From contig NZ_JBHTBW010000013.1 of NCBI RefSeq assembly GCF_042665195.1, positions 1-56,894 of the forward strand: a DNA stretch of 56,894 bases. The letters are read 5' to 3'. Below are positions 7,754-17,400 of the stretch, in pieces. The position numbers and the translations under genes are program-made. This stretch comes from Laceyella putida (GTDB lineage: Bacteria; Bacillota; Bacilli; Thermoactinomycetales; Thermoactinomycetaceae). The notes below the pieces were generated by a model. The model was given only the letters and a program-made list of their open reading frames with translations, had not been told where the DNA came from and made no database searches. Position 1 is the first letter of the stretch; each line of letters begins with the position of its first letter.

Positions 7754-9274
7754 CTATTGGGTAGAAATGCCGCGCGCAGCCCAGATCGCATCGATTTGAG
7801 CGCCATGTGAGCCATTGTAAAGCAGCACATCCGCTTGCTTGATCGCTTTTGCGCCATCGTTGAATGTGGCGTTTGGCGTCAATGACCAGTGGGATTGCAA
7901 GATCAATTTTGTCGCAACATCACGTCCGAAAGCTTGGGCCATTTCATATTCGCCTTGGGACCAGATTTCGCCATCGGCGTGCACTTCGCCAGCCCAATCC
8001 TGCGGATATACTTTGTTTTCATCCAAGCGGCGCAAGCAAGGCGGATTGGAAGAGGAGTATGAAACCGCATCCCATTCACCCACACAAGCTTTGCCAAAGG
8101 TATCGTTCCCTGTCAGCGCATCTTCATAAGTAGCCCCCAGGTAGTCGCCAAACCCTTCTCCCATGGCGCCGCCTTCCGCCGATTGGCCCCAGTCGGGAAC
8201 TTGGTTGTCTTGAATCGAATGACCGTATTCATGTGCGATGATCCCGGCGTCTTCTGCATCATCCACTCCGCCAGTGCCAAATGTTAAAGCTTTGGTGGCC
8301 GGAGAGTAGAAAGAATTGTCAGCAGTTGTCCCATTCGTGTTTACCGTGATCGAACGGTTATTGATATTGGTGAAGCCAAGGCTTTGGATATAGCGTTGCA
8401 AGGTGTCAATGTGGTAATAAGCCATCACATCCTCAAAGCTGTCATTTGCGCGGGTATAGTTAAAGGTATTGGTGGCTGAATAGGTTTTTGCTTTGGAAGA
8501 TATGGTTGCATATTGCCCTCTCAAGTAACCTGAACCATCCAAGCCAAGCAGTGTCACAGACTTTAATTGATTGGTCAATGCGGTGGAATCCGCATCTCTG
8601 TTATCAGCCAAACCGGAAGTGGAGTCTTGCGTTTCGACCGGGTTCGGGTTGAAGACTTTGCCTGTGCCCGTGGCATATTGGACCCTGTTTTTCTTTTTCA
8701 ACAACTTGCCGCTGCCGGCATGTACATAAGTATCCCATTCGTCAGCCGGCGCATTTGTTTTTACGACAACCCGGTATGACGGGATGGCCTTGCCGTCTTC
8801 GATCACATAGCCGAACTCGCGGGAGGCTGACGACCATTTGCTTTTGTTCGCGCCGCCGATATATTCAAGCGCTTTTGATTCCGCTTCTTGTGGAGAAATT
8901 TTACTTTTCATTTGTTCAATCGAGTTAAACGGTACATAATCAGAAACGACGAGCAAAGCTTTCCCGGCGCGGTCGACTGTAACGGTGATTTGTTTGGTAA
9001 AAACGGGGGCTCCTTGGATCACCTGTTGATAGCGGACATAAGAAGCGGCCTCCGTATCGATGGTAGTCACGAATTGAAGACTGGAGAGATCATCGGGCAA
9101 TTGATACTTGCTGGCATGTTCCTTCAGGTGCTGATCGGCGACGGATTTGGCGTCAATGGCTTTGGTTTGCGGTTGGTTGGCATTGATGCCGGGTTCCGCA
9201 AAAGCGATCGGAATGGATAAGGTTAAGGCGATTGCCGTAGTGACGGCAATGAAAAGGTTTTTCCGCTTTGTCAT
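7754..9274 (-). CDS. Secreted zinc metalloprotease with FTP/PepSY-type propeptide (gluzincin, M36/M4-like)
   Basis: 506-aa exported endopeptidase. A signal peptide is evident (KRK, then a hydrophobic stretch to IAFAEP, cleavage near residue 26). A pro-region with the fungalysin/thermolysin propeptide pattern (VRYQQVIQGAPVFTKQITV) extends to roughly residue 190. The catalytic domain has the zinc motif HEYGH (residues 348-352) with the third ligand Glu373 in GEGFGDYLG, 20 residues on. A later HADGEIWSQGEYEM matches the C-terminal helper motif of M36-like enzymes. The ATG at 9274 follows AAGGAG with 13 nt spacing; the GTG nearer the ribosome site stops after five codons. A terminator lies downstream. 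It is divergent from the biosynthetic cluster and probably unrelated to it. Confidence 0.9.
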   Translation of the reverse strand: MTKRKNLFIAVTTAIALTLSIPIAFAEPGINANQPQTKAIDAKSVADQHLKEHASKYQLPDDLSSLQFVTTIDTEAASYVRYQQVIQGAPVFTKQITVTVDRAGKALLVVSDYVPFNSIEQMKSKISPQEAESKALEYIGGANKSKWSSASREFGYVIEDGKAIPSYRVVVKTNAPADEWDTYVHAGSGKLLKKKNRVQYATGTGKVFNPNPVETQDSTSGLADNRDADSTALTNQLKSVTLLGLDGSGYLRGQYATISSKAKTYSATNTFNYTRANDSFEDVMAYYHIDTLQRYIQSLGFTNINNRSITVNTNGTTADNSFYSPATKALTFGTGGVDDAEDAGIIAHEYGHSIQDNQVPDWGQSAEGGAMGEGFGDYLGATYEDALTGNDTFGKACVGEWDAVSYSSSNPPCLRRLDENKVYPQDWAGEVHADGEIWSQGEYEMAQAFGRDVATKLILQSHWSLTPNATFNDGAKAIKQADVLLYNGSHGAQIDAIWAARGISTQ

Positions 9275-10465
9275 CGTAATCGTCGCACTCCTTCGATTGA
9301 TTGTGATTATTTTATAAACACATTATATAATGTATATTAAGAAATTACTAATATTTTTAGGCAAGTGGATATAAAAATTTAAAATAGAAAAACAAATATT
9401 GACATTTCCATCCTCTTTTGTCGAAAACTATCTGGAAACTTCTTATGAGAACCATGGAATCATTGAATTCGATTGAAAAAGACTATTAACGGAATAATTA
9501 GCCCGTTCAGAAGAGGTGGCGCAGGCAGCCCTATTCTGCCATCGGATGAGTTGCAGTCCATGATGGGTTCGTCATTGAATGTAGACGGCGGTGTTGTGCA
9601 CGGCAAAGAAGTCAGCCATTTTCGGCGGGAATGCCCTGCGCTTTTATAAATCGGAGGAGAAATTGCTGTCAAAGTAATGAAAGGGAGTCATCGGTGAAAC
9701 GCAAAAGATATTTTTCAGGAAGGAAAACAACACCGAATGGATTTTTGGTGTCAGCCCGCTGGCAAATGCGGAAACAACCATTACTTATCTAGGTTCATCA
9801 CCGCCGCCGATCGGCAATGGTTAAATGGGCGGGATGGAATTTGGCTGGGATCGGCTAATCGTTGAGATTGTGGCAGATCCATCAATTGGAGAATCACCAG
9901 GATGGAACCAGAGTCAAATCCAGTTGTGTAAAAATGGAAGGAAAAAGAAAAAATAGGATGTATATGAAGTGAATTTGTTATTAATATAAAACTAATTTAA
10001 ATATCTTGATTACCAGTTAAAAAAACGTTATGCTTAAAATGAGACTCAAAACGTTTTCGACCATGTTATCAAAAAATATTCAATTTTTGGAATCTAATAT
10101 CCGGAGCGAATCTTTTGACATTAACTATCATTATCATCGCGTTTTATTGACCTCTTTAAATGAAAAAAGAATGTTTCGTCCTTTGCCGCTTTTTCTTGTG
10201 ATTGATTTTGTTAAGAGGATGATCGTCTTGTGTTTCCGAAGGTGTGATCGGCTTAGATGCGTTAACCAAGTGGTCAGAAAAAGCCTGAATGGACAGGGAT
10301 TTTTGGTCAACTTGCAATCGGATTGGTATAAGCGCCCATGGAGTGCTGTTTTTTGATGGAATATTTCGTTTTTTGGTTTCATTATCATTTATCAGTTTGT
10401 TAACAGAGGCATCAAATGCGTTGTTTAATATGAAAGTGAGAAATCATTGAAAGAATGTAGATTAA
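9275..10465. other. Gene-poor region with decayed reading frames
   Basis: No intact gene is supported. Around 9480-9650 an open stretch without a start ends in FRRECPALL; around 9670-9955 protein-like segments occur in three successive frames (NAKDIFQEG, then TEWIFGVSPLANAETT, then MEFGWDRLIVEIVADPS), as expected for one small gene broken by frameshifts. I do not recognise the family. From 9960 the DNA is AT-rich; an open frame at 10030-10356 has no ribosome site or familiar motif and is not called. Confidence 0.4.
9670..9955 (+). pseudogene. Probable remnant of a small unknown gene
   Basis: Three consecutive frames each carry protein-like text that appears to continue from one to the next, with short indels needed to join them and stop codons ending each piece. 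GGAGGAGAAATT near 9653 could have been its ribosome site. Family unknown; only decay is inferred. Confidence 0.35.
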
Positions 10466-10601
10466 AAGTTATTTCAAAAGTCGTTGATGAGCGGAAAAAC
10501 CTTTTCCCGATGAGCGCCGATGGACAAAGCGAATGGGAAAACGGTTTTGGAGCGATCGCCATAGCTATTTCTCCATCCAAAAGATGGTTTTGAAATAGCT
10601 T
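10466..10601. mobile_element. 136-bp MITE-like element B, same core as element A
   Basis: Terminal inverted repeats of 14 bp with one mismatch (10466-10479 and 10588-10601, reading AAG[T/C]TATTTCAAAA) are unrelated to those of element A. The inner 63 nt (10491-10553) equal the core of element A except for a 4-nt deletion (GTGA). No coding capacity and no clear target duplication. Confidence 0.65.
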
Positions 10602-11021
10602 CTAATCATAACAAACGAGATCATCGCTTAAAAAAGTGGAGCCACTCAATGATCCCTTCTATTTATTGGGAAGAAAAAACGTTTGCTTTGTTGCCCATAG
10701 GAGGCTGTGCCATCCGGCACCTTTTCCTTACATATGTTTTCTGGAAATCCTTTTTACTTCACTGGGTACGTGCATCCGTTATTTGTCGGGGATTTGGTCA
10801 ATGGGATGGCTGCTGGTTCAAGCATTTGTGCCTGATCACGACTATGCGTCTGCCGTTTGTGATCAAACCGAAAAAACGAGCGGCTTGTCGGAAGGTGAGC
10901 GGGTACGGCGAAACCCAGTGGAGACGTCGCGATTGCGGGACCTCTGTCGGGGGAAAGAGTGAATCAAGGTTTAGCCATTGGATTTAAGACACCTTAGAAT
11001 CAAGTGGGTTGAGGTGAAACC
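10602..11021. other. Upstream region of the biosynthetic cluster
   Basis: About 420 nt between element B and the first PKS gene. Short overlapping open frames (10636-10987) have no recognisable product. The segment may hold the cluster promoter, but I see no convincing -35/-10 pair. GAGGTG just before ATG 11022 is the ribosome site. Confidence 0.35.
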
Positions 11022-14000
11022 ATGTCTGAAAAACAAGATGCTCTCGATCGCGATCCGAAAACGTTTGGGGGTGCGGGTCGGACTGAAATGGTAGCGTGGT
11101 TGGTTCGCTACTTATCAGAAAATTTGTTTTTGTCGGAAGAGGAAATCGAGTTGGAGGAGCCGTTTTCCAGTTATGGGTTGGATTCGGCGCAGGCGGTGAT
11201 GTTGACCTCGGAGTTGGGGGAATGGTTGGGCCGGGAGTTGCCCCCCACCTTGTTGTGGGATTATCCAACCATCGAAGCGTTGGTGGACTTCCTGACGGAA
11301 ACTCCGTCCAGTTCCGGTCAGGGGCGGGAAGATCGCAAACGGGTTGCTCTGGAAAGTGTGGCGATTGTCGGGATGGGTTGCCGTTTCCCAGGTGCCCATG
11401 GTCTGAAAATGTTTTGGGACTTGTTGAAAAACCAAGTCGATGCGATCCGGGAAGTGCCCGGAGATCGATGGGACGTGGAAGAGTTTTACGATCCGGTGCA
11501 AGGGAAGCCCGGGAAAATGAATACACGGTGGGGTGGGTTCATCGACCGGGTGAAAGAATTCGATTATGGTTTCTTCGGCATTACGCCACGCGAAGCGGAA
11601 CGGATGGACCCGCAACAGCGGATTTTGTTGGAAACGGTGGTTGAAGCGTTGGAAGATGGCGGAATCCCATTCGAGGAGCTTCGCGGCTCCCGAACAGGGG
11701 TATTCATCGGATTGTCGGTCATCGATTATTCAAAACGTATGCTGACAAATCACAAGGAATTGGACATTTACCCCATGACCGGGAACTCGCACAGTATCGC
11801 GGCCAACCGCATCTCTTACCTTTTCCATTTGCAGGGGCCGAGCATCACTGTTGATACGGCTTGTTCTTCCTCTCTCACCGCCATCCATCTTGCCTTGCAA
11901 AGCGTGAAGAGCGGGGAAAGCGACCAGGCGATAGTGGGCGGGGTCAATCTGCTTTTGGAACCTGAGATCACCATCGGTTTTTCCAAGGCGGGCATGATGG
12001 CAAGTGATGGCCGATGCAAAACGTTTGATGCCAAGGCGGATGGGTATGTGCGCAGTGAAGGGGCCGGCGTGGTGATCTTGAAGCCACTAGAAAAGGCGCT
12101 TGCTGACGGGGATCGGATTTACGCGGTCATCCGGGGGAGCGCGGTCAATCAAGACGGGCGAAGCAATGGCATCACGGCCCCTAATGGAATCGCCCAGGAG
12201 GAAGTGCTGAAACGGGCTTGTCAACATGCTGGGATCGCTCCGGCAGAGATCGACTATGTGGAAGCGCACGGAACGGGAACGCCCCTTGGGGACCCGATTG
12301 AAGTGAAGGCGCTGGGGAACGTAATGGGCAAAGGGCGCCCGGTCGGGCAGAAGTTGCGAATCGGTTCGGTCAAAACCAATATCGGGCATTTGGAGGCGGC
12401 GGCCGGAATCGCCAGCGTGATTAAAGTGGCCCTCATGTTGAAACATCGTGAGTTTGTTCCAAGCCTCCATTTTGAAACGCCCAATCTACATATTCCGTTT
12501 GACCGGTTCCCCATCGGGGTGCAGACCCAATGCGAGCCTTGGGATGGGGGAGAAAAAGGGAGAATGGCGGGAATCAGTTCATTCGGATTCGGCGGGTCGA
12601 ATGTTCATGTCGTGATGGAAGAAGCTCCCGCTGTGCCGGCTGACGACCGCTTTGACGAAAAAGGGGACACTCCTTTCCTGATTCCGATTTCCGCCCGGAG
12701 CGAAGATTCCCTCGCCTCTTACGTGACCGCCTTGAAAGAATGGGTCCGGGAGAATAAGGGGAAGGTCTCATTGCGGGATTTGGCTTACACCGCTTCGGTT
12801 CGGAGAACGCATCATCCCATCCGCAGCACATGGGTGGCGAAGACGATGGAGGAATTGCTCGATCGGCTAGAAGAACCCCGCCACCTCATCCAACAGCAAA
12901 AAGGGCTTGACAAACCTGTCTTTGTCTTCACGGGCCAAGGCGGACAATGGTTGGGCATGGGCCGGGAGTTGATGCGTTCGGAACCCGTTTTCCGCTCCGG
13001 CGTGGAAGAATGTGCCGTGTGGGTGGAAAAATGGGCCGGTTGGTCCCTGTTGGATTATTTCCACCGGGATGGTGATCCCGCTTGCCTTGAAGATACGGCG
13101 ATCGCTCAAGTGTTGGTTTTTTCGTTGCAAGTGGCTCTTTTCAGATTGTGGCAATCTTGGGGCATTGATCCGGCCGCGGTCGTGGGCCACAGCATGGGGG
13201 AAGTGGCCGCCGCACATGCTGCCGGAGCCTACCCACTGGAAGAAGCGGTGCGCATCATCGTCACCCGGGCCAGGCTCATGCAACCGGCCAAAGGCAAAGG
13301 GAAAATGGCGGCAACGGGTTTGTCGCCGCAAGCAGTTCAGCCTTATTTGGCCAAGGCGGGCGGCCGGTTGCATCTGGCGGCCGTCAATGCCCCCGACGCA
13401 ACGGTGTTGGCGGGGGATCCCGCCGAGTTGAAGAAGGTGCAACAAGCGTTGGATGAACGTGGCGTGTTTTTCCGGGAGCTGTTTGGCGAATATGCCTTCC
13501 ACAGTGATCAGATGGAATTTTGCCTGGACGCACTCCGCAGGGAACTCAATGGGATTCAACCGCATTTCTCCCGCATCCCTTTTTATTCCACAGTGACCGG
13601 AACTCGGCTCGAAGGGGAGCGGCTGACGGAAGACTATTGGGTGCGAAATGTGAGGCGGCCGGTGTTGTTCGGGGATGCGGTTCGGCAATTGATGAATGAC
13701 GGGTATCGCCTGTTTTTGGAGATCGGGCCCCATCCGGTTCTGTCCGGTGCGATTTCGCGTTGCTTAAGCGACTTGGGCCAAGACGGGCTTGTGTTGCCAT
13801 CCATTCGCAGGCAAGAGCCGGAAAGGGAACGGATGTTGCATTCGCTTGGCCAGTTGTACGAAGCCGGCTATGCCGTCCGTTTCCAGGAAACAGGCCCAAG
13901 GAAAGGGCATGTGGTTTCGCTGCCCATGTACGCTTGGCGCAGCGATGTGTGTTGGGTGGAGCGGAGAGAGGCAGCGCCTCGCCGAAAAAGTCATGGAGTC

Positions 14001-14426
14001 CACCCTTTGTTGGGGGATCGTGTTCCATTGTCTCCGCTCTTGGAAGGTCGGCTGTGGGAAGCCGAATGGAGGGCGGACTCGCTTCCCTGGTTGGTTGATC
14101 ATAAAGTGCAAGGAATGGTTGTCGTTCCCGCCTCTGCCATGATCGAATCCATCTTGGCGGCGGCCAATGATATCGAGCCGACGGCTTCCTGGCAGATCCG
14201 AGATTTCAAAATCTACCGCCCCCTGTTTCTGCCACAGGAAACGGAGCGGTTGGTACACATTTGCCTGAATGAGAAAACGGCGGGAGAGTGGTTGTTCCGG
14301 ATCGCCAGTTGTTTGAGAGGGGAGGAGGAAAAGGATGGCGCTTGGACCGTACACGCAACCGGAATCATTCGCACCGAAAAGCAGTCCGTTTCTCGAATGG
14401 GCCAGTCTGAAATCGCGTTGTCTTGA
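11022..14426 (+). CDS. Type I polyketide synthase, N-terminal part: ACP-KS-AT-DH(first half)
   Basis: 1134 aa. The N-terminal ACP (residues about 22-95, phosphopantetheine Ser55 in YGLDSAQAV) precedes any KS, the usual arrangement for receiving an acyl group from a fatty acyl-AMP ligase; such a ligase lies at 49303. The KS runs from about 112 to 540 with Cys281 (DTACSSS), VEAHGTGTPLGDP and NIGHLEAAAG. The AT (about 630-930) has Ser724 in GHSMGE and the selectivity box YAFH, a hybrid of the malonyl (HAFH) and methylmalonyl (YASH) forms. The DH begins near 985 with His1027 in HKVQGMVVVP. The frame then leaves the homologous path near 14377 and ends in about 16 non-homologous residues. The second half of the DH continues in the next gene, +1 frame, so this is one megasynthase split by a frameshift or truly two chains. 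The start follows GAGGTG. Confidence 0.93.
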   Translation: MSEKQDALDRDPKTFGGAGRTEMVAWLVRYLSENLFLSEEEIELEEPFSSYGLDSAQAVMLTSELGEWLGRELPPTLLWDYPTIEALVDFLTETPSSSGQGREDRKRVALESVAIVGMGCRFPGAHGLKMFWDLLKNQVDAIREVPGDRWDVEEFYDPVQGKPGKMNTRWGGFIDRVKEFDYGFFGITPREAERMDPQQRILLETVVEALEDGGIPFEELRGSRTGVFIGLSVIDYSKRMLTNHKELDIYPMTGNSHSIAANRISYLFHLQGPSITVDTACSSSLTAIHLALQSVKSGESDQAIVGGVNLLLEPEITIGFSKAGMMASDGRCKTFDAKADGYVRSEGAGVVILKPLEKALADGDRIYAVIRGSAVNQDGRSNGITAPNGIAQEEVLKRACQHAGIAPAEIDYVEAHGTGTPLGDPIEVKALGNVMGKGRPVGQKLRIGSVKTNIGHLEAAAGIASVIKVALMLKHREFVPSLHFETPNLHIPFDRFPIGVQTQCEPWDGGEKGRMAGISSFGFGGSNVHVVMEEAPAVPADDRFDEKGDTPFLIPISARSEDSLASYVTALKEWVRENKGKVSLRDLAYTASVRRTHHPIRSTWVAKTMEELLDRLEEPRHLIQQQKGLDKPVFVFTGQGGQWLGMGRELMRSEPVFRSGVEECAVWVEKWAGWSLLDYFHRDGDPACLEDTAIAQVLVFSLQVALFRLWQSWGIDPAAVVGHSMGEVAAAHAAGAYPLEEAVRIIVTRARLMQPAKGKGKMAATGLSPQAVQPYLAKAGGRLHLAAVNAPDATVLAGDPAELKKVQQALDERGVFFRELFGEYAFHSDQMEFCLDALRRELNGIQPHFSRIPFYSTVTGTRLEGERLTEDYWVRNVRRPVLFGDAVRQLMNDGYRLFLEIGPHPVLSGAISRCLSDLGQDGLVLPSIRRQEPERERMLHSLGQLYEAGYAVRFQETGPRKGHVVSLPMYAWRSDVCWVERREAAPRRKSHGVHPLLGDRVPLSPLLEGRLWEAEWRADSLPWLVDHKVQGMVVVPASAMIESILAAANDIEPTASWQIRDFKIYRPLFLPQETERLVHICLNEKTAGEWLFRIASCLRGEEEKDGAWTVHATGIIRTEKQSVSRMGQSEIALS

Positions 14427-17400
14427 AAAACGTACCCCCGAAGAGCATTACCGATGGATGAGACAAATGGGCTTGGAGTACGGGCCCTCTTTTCAGCGGA
14501 TCGCTGAGCTGTACGGGGGAGAGCGGACGGCCTTGGCCAAGATCCAACTCCCGGAGGGCCTTCATGCGGAAGCGGAGATTTGTCACATTCATCCCGTGAT
14601 GCTGGACGCGTGCTTTCAAGTGATGGCCGCGGCCGCCTATGGATTGGACGGGGTGGGCCAAAAGGGAAAAGTCTTTGTTCCAGCGGGGATTTCGCGCATT
14701 CGCTTATTTCGCAAACCGCAGGAAGTGATGTGGTGTTATGCGGAAGTTTCCACGGATGCCCGGGTTGGTGAGGCGGCGATCATGGGAGATTTGTATCTGT
14801 TCGATGAAGGGGGTGAACCGCTGGGGCATTTGGCTGATTTTGAAGCGGTTAGCCTGGATCGAGCCGGTCAAGCGAAAAAGATCTCCGATTTCTTTTATGA
14901 AGTGGATTGGCACCCAGTCCCCATCCAACCGGTTCCCGAGGAATGGGACGCCACTGGTTGGTGGGTCATTCTGAAAGATGGCCGGGGAGTGGGAGACCGG
15001 TTGGCGGAGATTTTGAAACGGCGGGGCGGAAACGTGGTCGATTTGGGGCAGGAGGCTGGTGAGAAACTACCCGCAAGATGGCGCGAGGTGGTCGAGCGGG
15101 CGGGAGCCGACCCGATTCGAGTGTTGCACATGTGGACCCTGGACCTTCCGGAACACGTCGCGCCTGCCCGGTTGGAAGAAACGCAACGCTTGGGCACGGG
15201 CAGTGCTTTAACCCTGATCAAGTCTTTGCTTAAGCATCCGCCAAAGAATGCGAAAGTGTGGTTCGTCACCGGCGGAGCGCAAGCCAAGGAGGATGGGCCG
15301 ATTCGGATCGCTTCTTCTCCGGTCTGGGGATTTGCCCGGGCCTTCTCCGTCGCCCACCCCAACCTATGGGGGGGATTATTGGATGTGGACCCCACCCAAA
15401 GCGAAGCGGACCGGGCCAATTCCATTTTGACGGAGATAGCGCAACTGGATGGGGAAGATCAAATCTTGTATCGCCGGGGACAGCGATATGCGGCCCGTTT
15501 GGAGCGAAAAGCGCTGACTGTAAAGCATGGGCCATCCCTTTCGTTCCGACCGGATGCCAGCTACCTGATCACCGGGGGATTGGGCGAATTGGGATTAGAA
15601 TTGGCCAAATGGATGGTGCGGCAAGGGGCGCGCCGCCTGATTTTGACGGGACGAACCCCACTTCCGCCACGAAGCGAATGGAGCCGGGTTCCGAACGACC
15701 CCCGGATCAGTCAGCGGATTGAAGCGGTGAAACAATTGGAAGCGATGGGTGCCAGTGTTCATCTTGCCTTCTTTGATCTGGCCGATGAACCATCCCTCCG
15801 CCGCTTTGTCGACAATTATCGCGAGGAAGGCTGGCCCCCGATCCGGGGTGTCTTCCATCTGGCGGGGGTTGTGGAGAACCTGGCGTTTGAAGAGATGGAA
15901 TTTGCGGACGTTTGGAAGGTCTATCGTCCCAAATTGCTTGGCGCCGCTTGGTTGGATGAACTTTTTCCGCCGGGAACGCTTGACTGTTTCGTGTTGTTTT
16001 CTTCCTTTACCTCGATTCTCAGCCCACCGCGTCTGGCCGGTTACGCGGGAGCCAATGCGTTTCTTGACGCTTTGGCCAAGAAACGGAACCGCATGTGCCC
16101 CGATGCGGTCAGCATTGCTTGGGGACCGTGGGCGGAAGCGGGGATGGCGGTTCGTACACCCCATGAAAAATTGGCTTCTTCCAGTACCACGGCCGGGATG
16201 AACCAACTCTCGCTTGAAACCGGGATGGAAGCCCTTAAACAGATTTGCGATCATCCCTCCGCCGTGGTGGCGGTGGCGGATGTGGATTGGCTGGAGTGGG
16301 CCAAACTGTACCCGTTTGCCGGTCAAATCAAATTACTTCAAGGATTGTTGGGAGATACAGAAAACGAGGAAGCGGAAACGGAGAATCCATCCGGTTCCGA
16401 GTGGCGGAACAAATGGGAAAAGGCCACCCCTGCAAAAAAACGAGCGGTGTTGGGTGAGTACCTCCGCGTTCTTGTCGCTCGGGTCATGCGGTTTGATCCA
16501 CAAGAAGTGCCCGCAGGTCAACCCCTTACCCAGTTGGGGTTGGATTCGATGATGGCGGTGGAGCTGAGGAACCGGATTGAAAAAGACCTGCGATTCACCT
16601 TGCCGATGGTTACATTCCTGCAAGGGCCCAGCCTGAACGAGTTGATTGAACGGCTTGATGAAGGGCTGTCGGAGCAAGAGCCCAACATGCAGGAAAACTG
16701 GGAACCGGTGGAGAAACGGGAATACCCGCTTTCCTATGGTCAACGTTCATTGTGGTTCCTGCATCAAGTGGCCCCCGAGAGTGCGGCATATCACGTGGGA
16801 ATCGCGTTTGCGATCCAATCGCCGATCGATTCCGAAGCCTTCCGCCGGGCGCTGGAGCGATTGGTTTGGCGCCACCCCCCCCTCCGAACCACGTATCGGG
16901 TGATGGATGGGGAGCCGATGCAACAGGTGCGGGATCCGGCCGATTTGCCCCTGTTTCAAGTGGAGGCGAACGGGTGGAGCGAGATGGAACTGAGGGAACA
17001 GATGGACCAGGATTACCGCAAACCGTTTGATCTGGAGAAAGGCCCGGTTTGGCGCGGATATTTGTATCGCCGGGCGGCGGACGATATCGTTTTCTTGTTG
17101 GTGGTGCACCACATCGCCATCGACTTTTGGGGCATTGAAATTTTGCTCGACGAATTGCGACTCCTGTATTCCGCTGAATGTTCGGGAGAAGAGGCGAACC
17201 TGCCCCCGCTGCCGGCCCATTATGCCGATTTTGTCCGGTGGCAAAGCCGATTGTTGGACGGGAAAGTAGGCCGGAATCAAAGAGACTACTGGCATCGGCA
17301 ATTGGCGGGGGAGTTGCCGGAATTGCAATTGCCGACTGATTTCCCGCGTCCCAAAAGGCCCAAGTACCTCGGTGCTTCCCTCCCGTTCAAACTGGATCGC

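Noticed and set aside
10030..10356. 108-codon frame in AT-rich DNA
   Set aside because: No ribosome site, no homology I can see, and an opposite-strand frame is equally open.
10636..10987. Short open frames before the first PKS gene, with a faint likeness of FALLPIGGCA to thioesterase N termini
   Set aside because: Likeness is too short, no GHSMG motif follows, and two overlapping frames are equally open.
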